Origin: Patagioenas fasciata
Taxonomy: Eukaryota > Chordata > Aves > Columbiformes > Columbidae
NCBI RefSeq assembly: GCF_037038585.1
Contig: NC_092559.1
Coordinates: forward strand, 7,533,488 to 7,597,487
Direction: 5' to 3'
Length of the DNA stretch: 64,000 nucleotides
Below are positions 51,157 to 63,424 of the stretch, piece by piece. Position 1 is the stretch's first letter, and the number at the start of each line of letters is the position of its first letter. The notes beneath the pieces were generated by a model. That model saw nothing but the letters and a program-made list of their open reading frames with translations, was not told the origin of the DNA and ran no database searches. The translations under genes and the position numbers were made by a program.

Positions 51157-52853
51157 GGGACAAGCTTGTGAAGAGATGCCCTGCTATTCTTTCGCCTTAT
51201 GGCATCATGTGTTTCGTTCCTCTTGGAGATCGATTGTTAAACGTCTTTCCTAGGGCGACTGTGAAGCATTTGCCAGCGGAGGAGAAGTAGCACGGAGCAG
51301 CATTCAGTACTGCCTACGAGTGTCTTTGCTACCCTACCAGCGGAGCTCCAAGAACAGGCACACATCTTCAGGTACCTTCCAAATGTGGATTCCCCTGCAG
51401 CCCCGTAGGCGGGCGTGCAGTACGCCAACCATCAACGGACGTTTTTCCCCTCAAGCCTGTCAGGACGTTGCTCGTCCGTCTTTCCCTCAATACATGGGAG
51501 TAGGCGCGCTTGCGGATGTGTGCGTGTGTGTGGCCACGCGTTTGCTTAGGCATCAGTGTGTGAAAAGGTAGGTGCTTTTCTCTAGCTGCGTGTGCGTGCA
51601 CGTGGTGCTGGGTGCACATCCCTGGGTGCTCGTGGGAAGGTTTCTGCATGGTTTTCGCTGAGGAATCGTGTGTGTGCACATGGACAAAGAGAAGGCGCAG
51701 CAACCAGGTTCCAGCGCCGAAGAAGGCAAAAGGCAAGGTTTCCGGCGCTATCTCCTTCTCTCCGCAGACCTAGTCGCGCAAAGCAAGCCGCTAAGCCGGC
51801 GACCGGCAAGAGAGCTACAACGAAGCATGCCGAACGGAGAAAATAGCAGCAGCTCATCTGTTCACACCTTGTTTCTGCCATGTGCTTGAACGCCAAGACG
51901 TTCGCGCTTCTGTGAGATGAAAGACGTCCTTCTGCATATGTGGTTGCTCACACCGGTGCACTTGTTAGTGTATCCATTCAGTCCTGGGCTGCGGGGCATT
52001 CAGAAGTGGCTCTGTGGAGACGTCTGCATAGAGGCAGCTGTCAGAACACGCACACTCGATTGTTCACCAAAACATATGCAGACGCGTCCTTAGCCTGTAG
52101 ATTTGGATGCACAGAGTTCCCTGTGTTCGCAAGCGACAAGGGAATCGCGTCTGTACGCACAGAAGCAATAGCGGACCGTTTCCCTCGGAGTGAACGCGAA
52201 GAGCCGTCTATGTACTCGCAGACACGGGAACGTGCCTCAATGCGGTCACAGAGGCAGCAGCTTTTGCACAGATGCTCTGGTGATTCTGGCACTTTCCAGG
52301 CACACTCCTGAAAGTCGCGCACACTGCTGTTCACTCGCTAAACGACCTCTTGGGAAACACGTCTCCGGTCGATGGACCGCTCAGATTGCTTCTCGTGTAA
52401 CTGTGAACTGTGTCAGCGCAGGGAATCCGTCTCTGTTGAGCAGATGTCAATCCTGCCTCGCTTTTGCTTTGTTGCCTCTACCAAGATGATTTCCCGTTTC
52501 TCTCTTCACTGGAGCACGCAGACACAGCCAACGCACATCAAGTGTCAAGAGACACGCTCTGCTGAGCTCAACGCTTGTGCAGATGCACATGTGCGACGAA
52601 GTCAACACACGTGCTTGTGGAGAGAAAGAAAGGGACTCCCAGGCGTGTGGAGCGACGGGGAGAAAGAGCGGGCGCTGAAAAACACAGTTTCAAACAGACT
52701 GTCTCCACACAAACAGGCACCTGTCTGCAGGTATCCTAGATCTTGATTCTTGAACTTGAGGAAACACGCGTCTGAGCAAAACTCCCAAACGCTTCCAGGA
52801 AAGACACACGCTCTCCCACAAGCACACAAGTGTTTGCCCTCAGCTATAGATCA
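51157..52853 (+). repeat. Satellite unit D26
   Basis: Phase 132 T, 480 G, 816 A. C at 51338 (phase 182), shared only with D27. Private C at 51493 (phase 337), C at 52134 (phase 978) and AA at 52679-52680 (phase 1523-1524). Confidence 0.95.
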
Positions 52854-54154
52854 GGGACAAGCTTGTGAAGAGATGCCCTGCTATTCTTTCGCCTTATGGC
52901 ATCATGTGTTTCGTTCCTCTTGGAGATCGGTTGTTAAACGTCTTTCCTAGGGCGACTGTGAAGCATTTGCCAGCGGAGGAGAAGTAGCACGGAGCAGCAT
53001 TCAGTACTGCCTACGAGTGTCTTTGCTACCCTACCAGCGGAGCTCCAAGAACAGGCACACATCTTCAGGTACCTTCCAAATGTGGATTCCCCTGCAGCCC
53101 CGTAGGCGGGCGTGCAGTACGCCAACCATCAACGGACGTTTTTCCCCTCAAGCCTGTCAGGACGTTGCTCGTCCGTCTTTCCCTCAATAGATGGGAGTAG
53201 GCGCGCTTGCGGATGTGTGCGTGTGTGTGGCCACGCGTTTGCTTAGGCATCAGTGTGTGAAAAGGTAGGTGCTTTTCTCTAGCTGCGTGTGCGTGCACGT
53301 GGTGCTGGGTGCACATCCCTGGGTGCTCGTGGGAAGGTTTCTGCATGGTTTTCGCTGAGGAATCGTGTGTGTGCACATGGACAAAGAGAAGGCGCAGCAA
53401 CCAGGTTCCAGCGCCGAAGAAGGCAAAAGACAAGGTTTCCGGCGCTATCTCCTTCTCTCCGCAGACCTAGTCGCGCAAAGCAAGCCGCTAAGCCGGCGAC
53501 CGGCAAGAGAGCTACAACGAAGCATGCCGAACGGAGAAAATAGCAGCAGCTCATCTGTTCACACCTTGTTTCTGCCATGTGCTTGAACGCCAAGACGTTC
53601 GCGCTTCTGTGAGATGAAAGACGTCCTTCTGCATATGTGGTTGCTCACACCGGTGCACTTGTTAGTGTATCCATTCAGTCCTGGGCTGCGGGGCATTCAG
53701 AAGTGGCTCTGTGGAGACGTCTGCATAGAGGCAGCTGTCAGAACACGCACACTCCATTGTTCACCAAAACATATGCAGACGCGTCCTTAGCCTGTAGATT
53801 TGGATGCACAGAGTTCCCTGTGTTCGCAAGAGACAAGGGAATCGCGTCTGTACGCACAGAAGCAATAGCGGACCGTTTCCCTCGGAGTGAACGCGAAGAG
53901 CCGTCTATGTACTCGCAGACACGGGAACGTGCCTCAATGCGGTCACAGAGGCAGCAGCTTTTGCACAGATGCTCTGGTGATTCTGGCACTTTCCAGGCAC
54001 ACTCCTGAAAGTCGCGCACACTGCTGTTCACTCGCTAAACGACCTCTTGGGAAACACGTCTCCGGTCGATGGACCGCTCAGATTGCTTCTCGTGTAACTG
54101 TGAACTGTGTCAGCGCAGGGAATCCGTCTCTGTTGAGCAGATGTCAATCCTGCC
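52854..54154 (+). repeat. Satellite unit D27, truncated at phase 1301
   Basis: Last direct unit, ended by the fold-back at 54154. Phase 132 T, 480 G, 816 A, C at 53035 (phase 182, with D26) and C at 53755 (phase 902, with D23 and I2). Private G at 52930 (phase 77) and A at 53430 (phase 577). Confidence 0.95.
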
Positions 54155-54156
54155 AC
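54153..54156. other. Inversion breakpoint of the satellite array
   Basis: Direct sequence ends with ATCCTGCC at 54154 (phase 1301). The next base starts ACATATGCAGAAGG, the reverse complement of phase 785 downward. Both sides can claim the CC at 54153-54154, so the junction has 2 bp of microhomology and no inserted bases. Confidence 0.95.
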
Positions 54157-54939
54157 ATATGCAGAAGGACGTCTTTCATCTCACAGAAGCGCGAACGTCT
54201 TGGCGTTCAAGCACATGGCAGAAACAAGGTGTGAACAGATGAGCTGCTGCTATTTTCTCCGTTCGGCATGCTTCGTTGTAGCTCTCTTGCCGGTCGCCGG
54301 CTTAGCGGCTTGCTTTGCGCGACTAGGTCTGCGGAGAGAAGGAGATAGCGCCGGAAACCTTGCCTTTTGCCTTCTTCGGCGCTGGAACCTGGTTGCTGCG
54401 CCTTCTCTTTGTCCATGTGCACACACACGATTCCTCAGCGAAAACCATGCAGAAACCTTTCCACGAGCACCCAGGGATGTGCACCCAGCACCACGTGCAC
54501 GCACACGCAGCTAGAGAAAAGCACCTACCTTTTCACACACTGATGCCTAAGCAAACGCGTGGCCACACACACGCACACATCCGCAAGCGCGCCTACTCCC
54601 ATCTATTGAGGGAAAGACGGACGAGCAACGTCCTGACAGGCTTGAGGGGAAAAACGTCCGTTGATGGTTGGCGTACTGCACGCCCGCCTACGGGGCTGCA
54701 GGGGAATCCACATTTGGAAGGTACCTGAAGATGTGTGCCTGTTCTTGGAGCTCCGCTAGTAGGGTAGCAAAGACACTCGTAGGCAGTACTGAATGCTGCT
54801 CCGTGCTCCTTCTCCTCCGCTGGCAAATGCTTCACAGTCGCCCTAGGAAAGACGTTTAACAATCGATCTCCAAGAGGAACGAAACACATGATGCCATAAG
54901 GCGAAAGAATAGCAGGGCATCTCTTCACAAGCTTGTCCC
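54155..54939 (-). repeat. Inverted satellite unit I1, partial (phase 785 to 1)
   Basis: 785 bp from the fold-back to phase 1. Phase 120 G, 132 G, 480 A. It is not a mirror copy of D26 or D27, which have phase 132 T, 480 G and the phase 182 C that I1 lacks. Confidence 0.94.
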
Positions 54940-56636
54940 TGATCTATAGCTGAGGGCAAACACTTGTGTGCTTGTGGGAGAGCGTGTGTCTTTCCTGGAA
55001 GCGTTTGGGAGTTTTGCTCAGACGCGTGTTTCCTGAAGTTCAAGAATCAAGATCTAGGATACCTGCAGACAGGTGCCTGTTTGTGTGGAGACAGTCTGTT
55101 TGAAACTGTGTTCCTCAGCGCCCGCTCTTTCTCCCCGTCGCTCCACACGCCTGGGAGTCCCTTTCTTTCTCTCCACAAGCACGTGTGTTGACTTCGTCGC
55201 ACATGTGCATCTGCACAAGCGTTGAGCTCAGCAGAGTGTGTCTCTTGACCCTTGATGTACGTTGGCTGGGTCTGCCTGCTCCAGTGAAGAGAGAAACGGG
55301 AAATCATCTTGGTAGAGGCAACAAAGCAAAAGCGAGGCAGGATTGACATCTGCTCAACAGAGACGGATTCCCTGCGCTGACACAGTTCACAGTTACACGA
55401 GAAGCAATCTGAGCGGTCCGTCGACCGGAGACGTGTTTTCCAAGAGGTCGTTTAGCGAGTGAACAGCAGTGTGCGCGACTTTCAGGAGTGTGCCTGGAAA
55501 GTGCCAGAATCACCAGAGCATCTGTGCAAAAGCTGCTGCCTCTGTGACCGCATTGAGGCACGTTCCCGTGTCTGCGAGTACATAGACGGCTCTTCGCGTT
55601 CACTCCGAGGGAAACGGTCCGCTATTGCTTCTGTGCGTACAGACGCGATTCCCTTGTCTCTTGCGAACACAGGGAACTCTGTGCATCCAAATCTACAGGC
55701 TAAGGACGCGTCTGCATATGTTTTGGTGAACAATGGAGTGTGCGTGTTCTGACAGCTGCCTCTATGCAGACGTCTCCACAGAGCCACTTCTGAATGCCCC
55801 GCAGCCCAGGACTGAATGGATACACTAACAAGTGCACCGGTGTGAGCAACCACATATGCAGAAGGACGTCTTTCATCTCACAGAAGCGCGAACGTCTTGG
55901 CGTTCAAGCACATGGCAGAAACAAGGTGTGAACAGATGAGCTGCTGCTATTTTCTCCGTTCGGCATGCTTCGTTGTAGCTCTCTTGCCGGTCGCCGGCTT
56001 AGCGGCTTGCTTTGCGCGACTAGGTCTGCGGAGAGAAGGAGATAGCGCCGGAAACCTTGCCTTTTGCCTTCTTCGGCGCTGGAACCTGGTTGCTGCGCCT
56101 TCTCTTTGTCCATGTGCACACACACGATTCCTCAGCGAAAACCATGCAGAAACCTTCCCACGAGCACCCAGGGATGTGCACCCAGCACCACGTGCACGCA
56201 CACGCAGCTAGAGAAAAGCACCTACCTTTTCACACACTGATGCCTAAGCAAACGCGTGGCCACACACACGCACACATCCGCAAGCGCGCCTACTCCCATC
56301 TATTGAGGGAAAGACGGACGAGCAACGTCCTGACAGGCTTGAGGGGAAAAACGTCCGTTGATGGTTGGCGTACTGCACGCCCGCCTACGGGGCTGCAGGG
56401 GAATCCACATTTGGAAGGTACCTGAAGATGTGTGCCTGTTCTTGGAGCTCCGCTAGTAGGGTAGCAAAGACACTCGTAGGCAGTACTGAATGCTGCTCCG
56501 TGCTCCTTCTCCTCCGCTGGCAAATGCTTCACAGTCGCCCTAGGAAAGACGTTTAACAATCGATCTCCAAGAGGAACGAAACACATGATGCCATAAGGCG
56601 AAAGAATAGCAGGGCATCTCTTCACAAGCTTGTCCC
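54940..56636 (-). repeat. Inverted satellite unit I2 (divergent mosaic)
   Basis: Phase 132 G, 480 G, 816 A and 902 C; the last two together occur only in D27. Phase 1217 C. C at 55276 (phase 1361) matches D22. C at 55250 with T at 55237 (phase 1387/1400) matches the D24 pair. It has further private changes near 55026, 55257, 55269 and 55437. It carries variants otherwise split among several direct units. Confidence 0.95.
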
Positions 56637-58333
56637 TGATCTATAGCTGAGGGCAAACACTTGTGTGCTTGTGGGAGAGCGTGTGTCTTTCCTGGAAGCG
56701 TTTGGGAGTTTTGCTCAGACGCGTGTTTCCTCAAGTTCAAGAATCAAGATCTAGGATACCTGCAGACAGGTGCCTGTTTGTGTGGAGACAGTCTGTTTGA
56801 AACTGTGTTCCTCAGCGCCCGCTCTTTCTCCCCGTCGCTCCACACGCCTGGGAGTCCCTTTCTTTCTCTCCACAAGCACGTGTGTTGACTTCGTCGCACA
56901 TGTGCATCTGCACAAGCGTTGAGCTCAGCAGAGCGTGTCTCTTGACACTTGATGTGCGTTGGCTGTGTCTGCGTGCTCCAGTGAAGAGAGAAACGGGAAA
57001 TCATCTTGGTAGAGGCAACAAAGCAAAAGCGAGGCAGGATTGACATCTGCTCAACAGAGACGGATTCCCTGCGCTGACACAGTTCACAGTTACACGAGAA
57101 GCAATCTGAGCGGTCCATCGACCGGAGACGTGTTTCCCAAGAGGTCGTTTAGCGAGTGAACAGCAGTGTGCGCGACTTTCAGGAGTGTGCCTGGAAAGTG
57201 CCAGAATCACCAGAGCATCTGTGCAAAAGCTGCTGCCTCTGTGACCGCATTGAGGCACGTTCCCGTGTCTGCGAGTACATAGACGGCTCTTCGCGTTCAC
57301 TCCGAGGGAAACGGTCCGCTATTGCTTCTGTGCGTACAGACGCGATTCCCTTGTCTCTTGCGAACACAGGGAACTCTGTGCATCCAAATCTACAGGCTAA
57401 GGACGCGTCTGCATATGTTTTGGTGAACAATCGAGTGTGCGTGTTCTGACAGCTGCCTCTATGCAGACGTCTCCACAGAGCCACTTCTGAATGCCCCGCA
57501 GCCCAGGACTGAATGGATACACTAACAAGTGCACCGGTGTGAGCAACCACATATGCAGAAGGACGTCTTTCATCTCACAGAAGCGCGAACGTCTTGGCGT
57601 TCAAGCACATGGCAGAAACAAGGTGTGAACAGATGAGCTGCTGCTATTTTCTCCGTTCGGCATGCTTCGTTGTAGCTCTCTTGCCGGTCGCCGGCTTAGC
57701 GGCTTGCTTTGCGCGACTAGGTCTGCGGAGAGAAGGAGATAGCGCCGGAAACCTTGCCTTTTGCCTTCTTCGGCGCTGGAACCTGGTTGCTGCGCCTTCT
57801 CTTTGTCCATGTGCACACACACGATTCCTCAGCGAAAACCATGCAGAAACCTTTCCACGAGCACCCAGGGATGTGCACCCAGCACCACGTGCACGCACAC
57901 GCAGCTAGAGAAAAGCACCTACCTTTTCACACACTGATGCCTAAGCAAACGCGTGGCCACACACACGCACACATCCGCAAGCGCGCCTACTCCCATCTAT
58001 TGAGGGAAAGACGGACGAGCAACGTCCTGACAGGCTTGAGGGGAAAAACGTCCGTTGATGGTTGGCGTACTGCACGCCCGCCTACGGGGCTGCAGGGGAA
58101 TCCACATTTGGAAGGTACCTGAAGATGTGTGCCTGTTCTTGGAGCTCCGCTAGTAGGGTAGCAAAGACACTCGTAGGCAGTACCGAATGCTGCTCCGTGC
58201 TCCTTCTCCTCCGGTGGCAAATGCTTCACAGTCGCCCTAGGAAAGACGTTTAACAATCGATCTCCAAGAGGAACGAAACACATGATGCCATAAGGCGAAA
58301 GAATAGCAGGGCATCTCTTCACAAGCTTGTCCC
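56637..58333 (-). repeat. Inverted satellite unit I3
   Basis: Phase 120 C, 132 G, 480 A, 816 A. Private change at 58184. This combination of sites was not seen in any direct unit. Confidence 0.95.
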
Positions 58334-60030
58334 TGATCTATAGCTGAGGGCAAACACTTGTGTGCTTGTGGGAGAGCGTGTGTCTTTCCTGGAAGCGTTT
58401 GGGAGTTTTGCTCAGACGCGTGTTTCCTCAAGTTCAAGAATCAAGATCTAGGATACCTGCAGACAGGTGCCTGTTTGTGTGGAGACAGTCTGTTTGAAAC
58501 TGTGTTCCTCAGCGCCCGCTCTTTCTCCCCGTCGCTCCACACGCCTGGGAGTCCCTTTCTTTCTCTCCACAAGCACGTGTGTTGACTTCGTCGCACATGT
58601 GCATCTGCACAAGCGTTGAGCTCAGCAGAGCGTGTCTCTTGACACTTGATGTGCGTTGGCTGTGTCTGCGTGCTCCAGTGAAGAGAGAAACGGGAAATCA
58701 TCTTGGTAGAGGCAACAAAGCAAAAGCGAGGCAGGATTGACATCTGCTCAACAGAGACGGATTCCCTGCGCTGACACAGTTCACAGTTACACGAGAAGCA
58801 ATCTGAGCGGTCCATCGACCGGAGACGTGTTTCCCAAGAGGTCGTTTAGCGAGTGAACAGCAGTGTGCGCGACTTTCAGGAGTGTGCCTGGAAAGTGCCA
58901 GAATCACCAGAGCATCTGTGCAAAAGCTGCTGCCTCTGTGACCGCATTGAGGCACGTTCCCGTGTCTGCGAGTACATAGACGGCTCTTCGCGTTCACTCC
59001 GAGGGAAACGGTCCGCTATTGCTTCTGTGCGTACAGACGCGATTCCCTTGTCTCTTACGAACACAGGGAACTCTGTGCATCCAAATCTACAGGCTAAGGA
59101 CGCGTCTGCATATGTTTTGGTGAACAATCGAGTGTGCGTGTTCTGACAGCTGCCTCTATGCAGACGTCTCCACAGAGCCACTTCTGAATGCCCCGTAGCC
59201 CAGGACTGAATGGATACACTAACAAGTGCACCGGTGTGAGCAACCACATATGCAGAAGGACGTCTTTCATCTCACAGAAGCGCGAACGTCTTGGCGTTCA
59301 AGCACATGGCAGAAACAAGGTGTGAACAGATGAGCTGCTGCTATTTTCTCCGTTCGGCATGCTTCGTTGTAGCTCTCTTGCCGGTCGCCGGCTTAGCGGC
59401 TTGCTTTGCGCGACTAGGTCTGCGGAGAGAAGGAGATAGCGCCGGAAACCTTGCCTTTTGCCTTCTTCGGCGCTGGAACCTGGTTGCTGCGCCTTCTCTT
59501 TGTCCATGTGCACACACACGATTCCTCAGCGAAAACCATGCAGAAACCTTCCCACGAGCACCCAGGGATGTGCACCCAGCACCACGTGCACGCACACGCA
59601 GCTAGAGAAAAGCACCTACCTTTTCACACACTGATGCCTAAGCAAACGCGTGGCCACACACACGCACACATCCGCAAGCGCGCCTACTCCCATCTATTGA
59701 GGGAAAGACGGACGAGCAACGTCCTGACAGGCTTGAGGGGAAAAACGTCCGTTGATGGTTGGCGTACTGCACGCCCGCCTACGGGGCTGCAGGGGAATCC
59801 ACATTTGGAAGGTACCTGAAGATGTGTGCCTGTTCTTGGAGCTCCGCTAGTAGGGTAGCAAAGACACTCGTAGGCAGTACTGAATGCTGCTCCGTGCTCC
59901 TTCTCCTCCGGTGGCAAATGCTTCACAGTCGCCCTAGGAAAGACGTTTAACAATCGATCTCCAAGAGGAACGAAACACATGATGCCATAAGGCGAAAGAA
60001 TAGCAGGGCATCTCTTCACAAGCTTGTCCC
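58334..60030 (-). repeat. Inverted satellite unit I4 (D14-like middle)
   Basis: Phase 120 C, 132 G, 480 G at its start, as in D2 and D3. Then T at 59215, 59196 and 59057-A (phase 816, 835 and 974), the three-variant combination of D14. Confidence 0.95.
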
Positions 60031-61727
60031 TGATCTATAGCTGAGGGCAAACACTTGTGTGCTTGTGGGAGAGCGTGTGTCTTTCCTGGAAGCGTTTGGG
60101 AGTTTTGCTCAGACGCGTGTTTCCTCAAGTTCAAGAATCAAGATCTAGGATACCTGCAGACAGGTGCTTGTTTGTGTGGAGACAGTCTGTTTGAAACTGT
60201 GTTCCTCAGCGCCCGCTCTTTCTCCCCGTCGCTCCACACGCCTGGGAGTCCCTTTCTTTCTCTCCACAAGCACGTGTGTTGACTTCGTCGCACATGTGCA
60301 TCTGCACAAGCGTTGAGCTCAGCAGAGCGTGTCTCTTGACACTTGATGTGCGTTGGCTGTGTCTGCGTGCTCCAGTGAAGAGAGAAACGGGAAATCATCT
60401 TGGTAGAGGCAACAAAGCAAAAGCGAGGCAGGATTGACATCTGCTCAACAGAGACGGATTCCCTGCGCTGACACAGTTCACAGTTACACGAGAAGCAATC
60501 TGAGCGGTCCATCGACCGGAGACGTGTTTCCCAAGAGGTCGTTTAGCGAGTGAACAGCAGTGTGCGCGACTTTCAGGAGTGTGCCTGGAAAGTGCCAGAA
60601 TCACCAGAGCATCTGTGCAAAAGCTGCTGCCTCTGTGACCGCATTGAGGCACGTTCCCGTGTCTGCGAGTACATAGACGGCTCTTCGCGTTCACTCCGAG
60701 GGAAACGGTCCGCTATTGCTTCTGTGCGTACAGACGCGATTCCCTTGTCTCTTGCGAACACAGGGAACTCTGTGCATCCAAATCTAGAGGCTAAGGACGC
60801 GTCTGCATATGTTTTGGTGAACAATCGAGTGTGCGTGTTCTGACAGCTGCCTCTATGCAGACGTCTCCACAGAGCCACTTCTGAATGCCCCGCAGCCCAG
60901 GACTGAATGGACACACTAACAAGTGCACCGGTGTGAGCAACCACATATGCAGAAGGACGTCTTTCATCTCACAGAAGCGCGAACGTCTTGGCGTTCAAGC
61001 ACATGGCAGAAACAAGGTGTGAACAGATGAGCTGCTGCTATTTTCTCCGTTCGGCATGCTTCGTTGTAGCTCTCTTGCCGGTCGCCGGCTTAGCGGCTTG
61101 CTTTGCGCGACTAGGTCTGCGGAGAGAAGGAGATAGCGCCGGAAACCTTGCCTTTTGCCTTCTTCGGCGCTGGAACCTGGTTGCTGCGCCTTCTCTTTGT
61201 CCATGTGCACACACACGATTCCTCAGCGAAAACCATGCAGAAACCTTTCCACGAGCACCCAGGGATGTGCACCCAGCACCACGTGCACGCACACGCAGCT
61301 AGAGAAAAGCACCTACCTTTTCACACACTGATGCCTAAGCAAACGCGTGGCCACACACACGCACACATCCGCAAGCGCGCCTACTCCCATCTATTGAGGG
61401 AAAGACGGACGAGCAACGTCCTGACAGGCTTGAGGGGAAAAACGTCCGTTGATGGTTGGCGTACTGCACGCCCGCCTACGGGGCTGCAGGGGAATCCACA
61501 TTTGGAAGGTACCTGAAGATGTGTGCCTGTTCTTGGAGCTCCGCTAGTAGGGTAGCAAAGACACTCGTAGGCAGTACTGAATGCTGCTCCGTGCTACTTC
61601 TCCTCCGCTGGCAAATGCTTCACAGTCGCCCTAGGAAAGACGTTTAACAATCGATCTCCAAGAGGAACGAAACACATGATGCCATAAGGCGAAAGAATAG
61701 CAGGGCATCTCTTCACAAGCTTGTCCC
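60031..61727 (-). repeat. Inverted satellite unit I5
   Basis: Phase 120 G, 132 T, 480 A, 816 G, 941 C. T at 60168 (phase 1560), shared with D10 and D17. Confidence 0.95.
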
Positions 61728-63424
61728 TGATCTATAGCTGAGGGCAAACACTTGTGTGCTTGTGGGAGAGCGTGTGTCTTTCCTGGAAGCGTTTGGGAGT
61801 TTTGCTCAGACGCGTGTTTCCTCAAGTTCAAGAATCAAGATCTAGGATACCTGCAGACAGGTGCCTGTTTGTGTGGAGACAGTCTGTTTGAAACTGTGTT
61901 CCTCAGCGCCCGCTCTTTCTCCCCGTCGCTCCACACGCCTGGGAGTCCCTTTCTTTCTCTCCACAAGCACGTGTGTTGACTTCGTCGCACATGTGCATCT
62001 GCACAAGCGTTGAGCTCAGCAGAGCGTGTCTCTTGACACTTGATGTGCGTTGGCTGTGTCTGCGTGCTCCAGTGAAGAGAGAAACGGGAAATCATCTTGG
62101 TAGAGGCAACAAAGCAAAAGCGAGGCAGGATTGACATCTGCTCAACAGAGACGGATTCCCTGCGCTGACACAGTTCACAGTTACACGAGAAGCAATCTGA
62201 GCGGTCCATCGACCGGAGACGTGTTTCCCAAGAGGTCGTTTAGCGAGTGAACAGCAGTGTGCGCGACTTTCAGGAGTGTGCCTGGAAAGTGCCAGAATCA
62301 CCAGAGCATCTGTGCAAAAGCTGCTGCCTCTGTGACCGCATTGAGGCACGTTCCCGTGTCTGCGAGTACATAGACGGCTCTTCGCGTTCACTCCGAGGGA
62401 AACGGTCCGCTATTGCTTCTGTGCGTACAGACGCGATTCCCTTGTCTCTTGCGAACACAGGGAACTCTGTGCATCCAAATCTACAGGCTAAGGACGCGTC
62501 TGCATATGTTTTGGTGAACAATCGAGTGTGCGTGTTCTGACAGCTGCCTCTATGCAGACGTCTCCACAGAGCCACTTCTGAATGCCCCGCAGCCCAGGAC
62601 TGAATGGACACACTAACAAGTGCACCGGTGTGAGCAACCACATATGCAGAAGGACGTCTTTCATCTCACAGAAGCGCGAACGTCTTGGCGTTCAAGCACA
62701 TGGCAGAAACAAGGTGTGAACAGATGAGCTGCTGCTATTTTCTCCGTTCGGCATGCTTCGTTGTAGCTCTCTTGCCGGTCGCCGGCTTAGCGGCTTGCTT
62801 TGCGCGACTAGGTCTGCGGAGAGAAGGAGATAGCGCCGGAAACCTTGCCTTTTGCCTTCTTCGGCGCTGGAACCTGGTTGCTGCGCCTTCTCTTTGTCCA
62901 TGTGCACACACACGATTCCTCAGCGAAAACCATGCAGAAACCTTTCCACGAGCACCCAGGGATGTGCACCCAGCACCACGTGCACGCACACGCAGCTAGA
63001 GAAAAGCACCTACCTTTTCACACACTGATGCCTAAGCAAACGCGTGGCCACACACACGCACACATCCGCAAGCGCGCCTACTCCCATCTATTGAGGGAAA
63101 GACGGACGAGCAACGTCCTGACAGGCTTGAGGGGAAAAACGTCCGTTGATGGTTGGCGTACTGCACGCCCGCCTACGGGGCTGCAGGGGAATCCACATTT
63201 GGAAGGTACCTGAAGATGTGTGCCTGTTCTTGGAGCTCCGCTAGTAGGGTAGCAAAGACACTCGTAGGCAGTACTGAATGCTGCTCCGTGCTACTTCTCC
63301 TCCGCTGGCAAATGCTTCACAGTCGCCCTAGGAAAGACGTTTAACAATCGATCTCCAAGAGGAACGAAACACATGATGCCATAAGGCGAAAGAATAGCAG
63401 GGCATCTCTTCACAAGCTTGTCCC
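61728..63424 (-). repeat. Inverted satellite unit I6
   Basis: Phase 120 G, 132 T, 480 A, 816 G, 941 G; same type as D16. Confidence 0.95.

Larger units (their letters stand above)
8733..54154 (+). repeat. Direct-orientation 1697-bp satellite array, units D1-D27
   Basis: Twenty-six complete head-to-tail units and 1301 bp of a twenty-seventh. Phase 1 is the first G of GGGACAAG. Every interval between unit starts is 1697 bp except D11 (1696 bp). Units differ by scattered substitutions, a few per unit. The unit has no recognisable gene, transposase, tRNA or rRNA, and no long internal tandem repeat apart from a short TG/CG tract at about phase 360-377. Function is unknown; structural or heterochromatic satellite is the simplest reading. 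Strand is arbitrary and is used only to set direct against inverted units. Confidence 0.97.

Noticed and set aside
51320..51571. 83-codon + strand ORF found only in D26
   Set aside because: Created by two substitutions (phase 182 and 337) in one unit; no similarity to a known protein.
8733..54154. Hundreds of 60-130 codon ORFs as a tandem gene family
   Set aside because: They recur every 1697 bp in several frames and on both strands, overlap one another, contain common stop variants and show no domain or signal I recognise beyond one hydrophobic stretch.
54000..54300. The fold-back as a simple hairpin assembly artefact mirroring adjacent DNA
   Set aside because: Not excluded by reads, but a read fold-back would give I1 and I2 as mirror copies of D27 and D26. 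They differ at phase 132, 182 and 480 and the junction skips from phase 1301 to 785, so this simple form does not fit.
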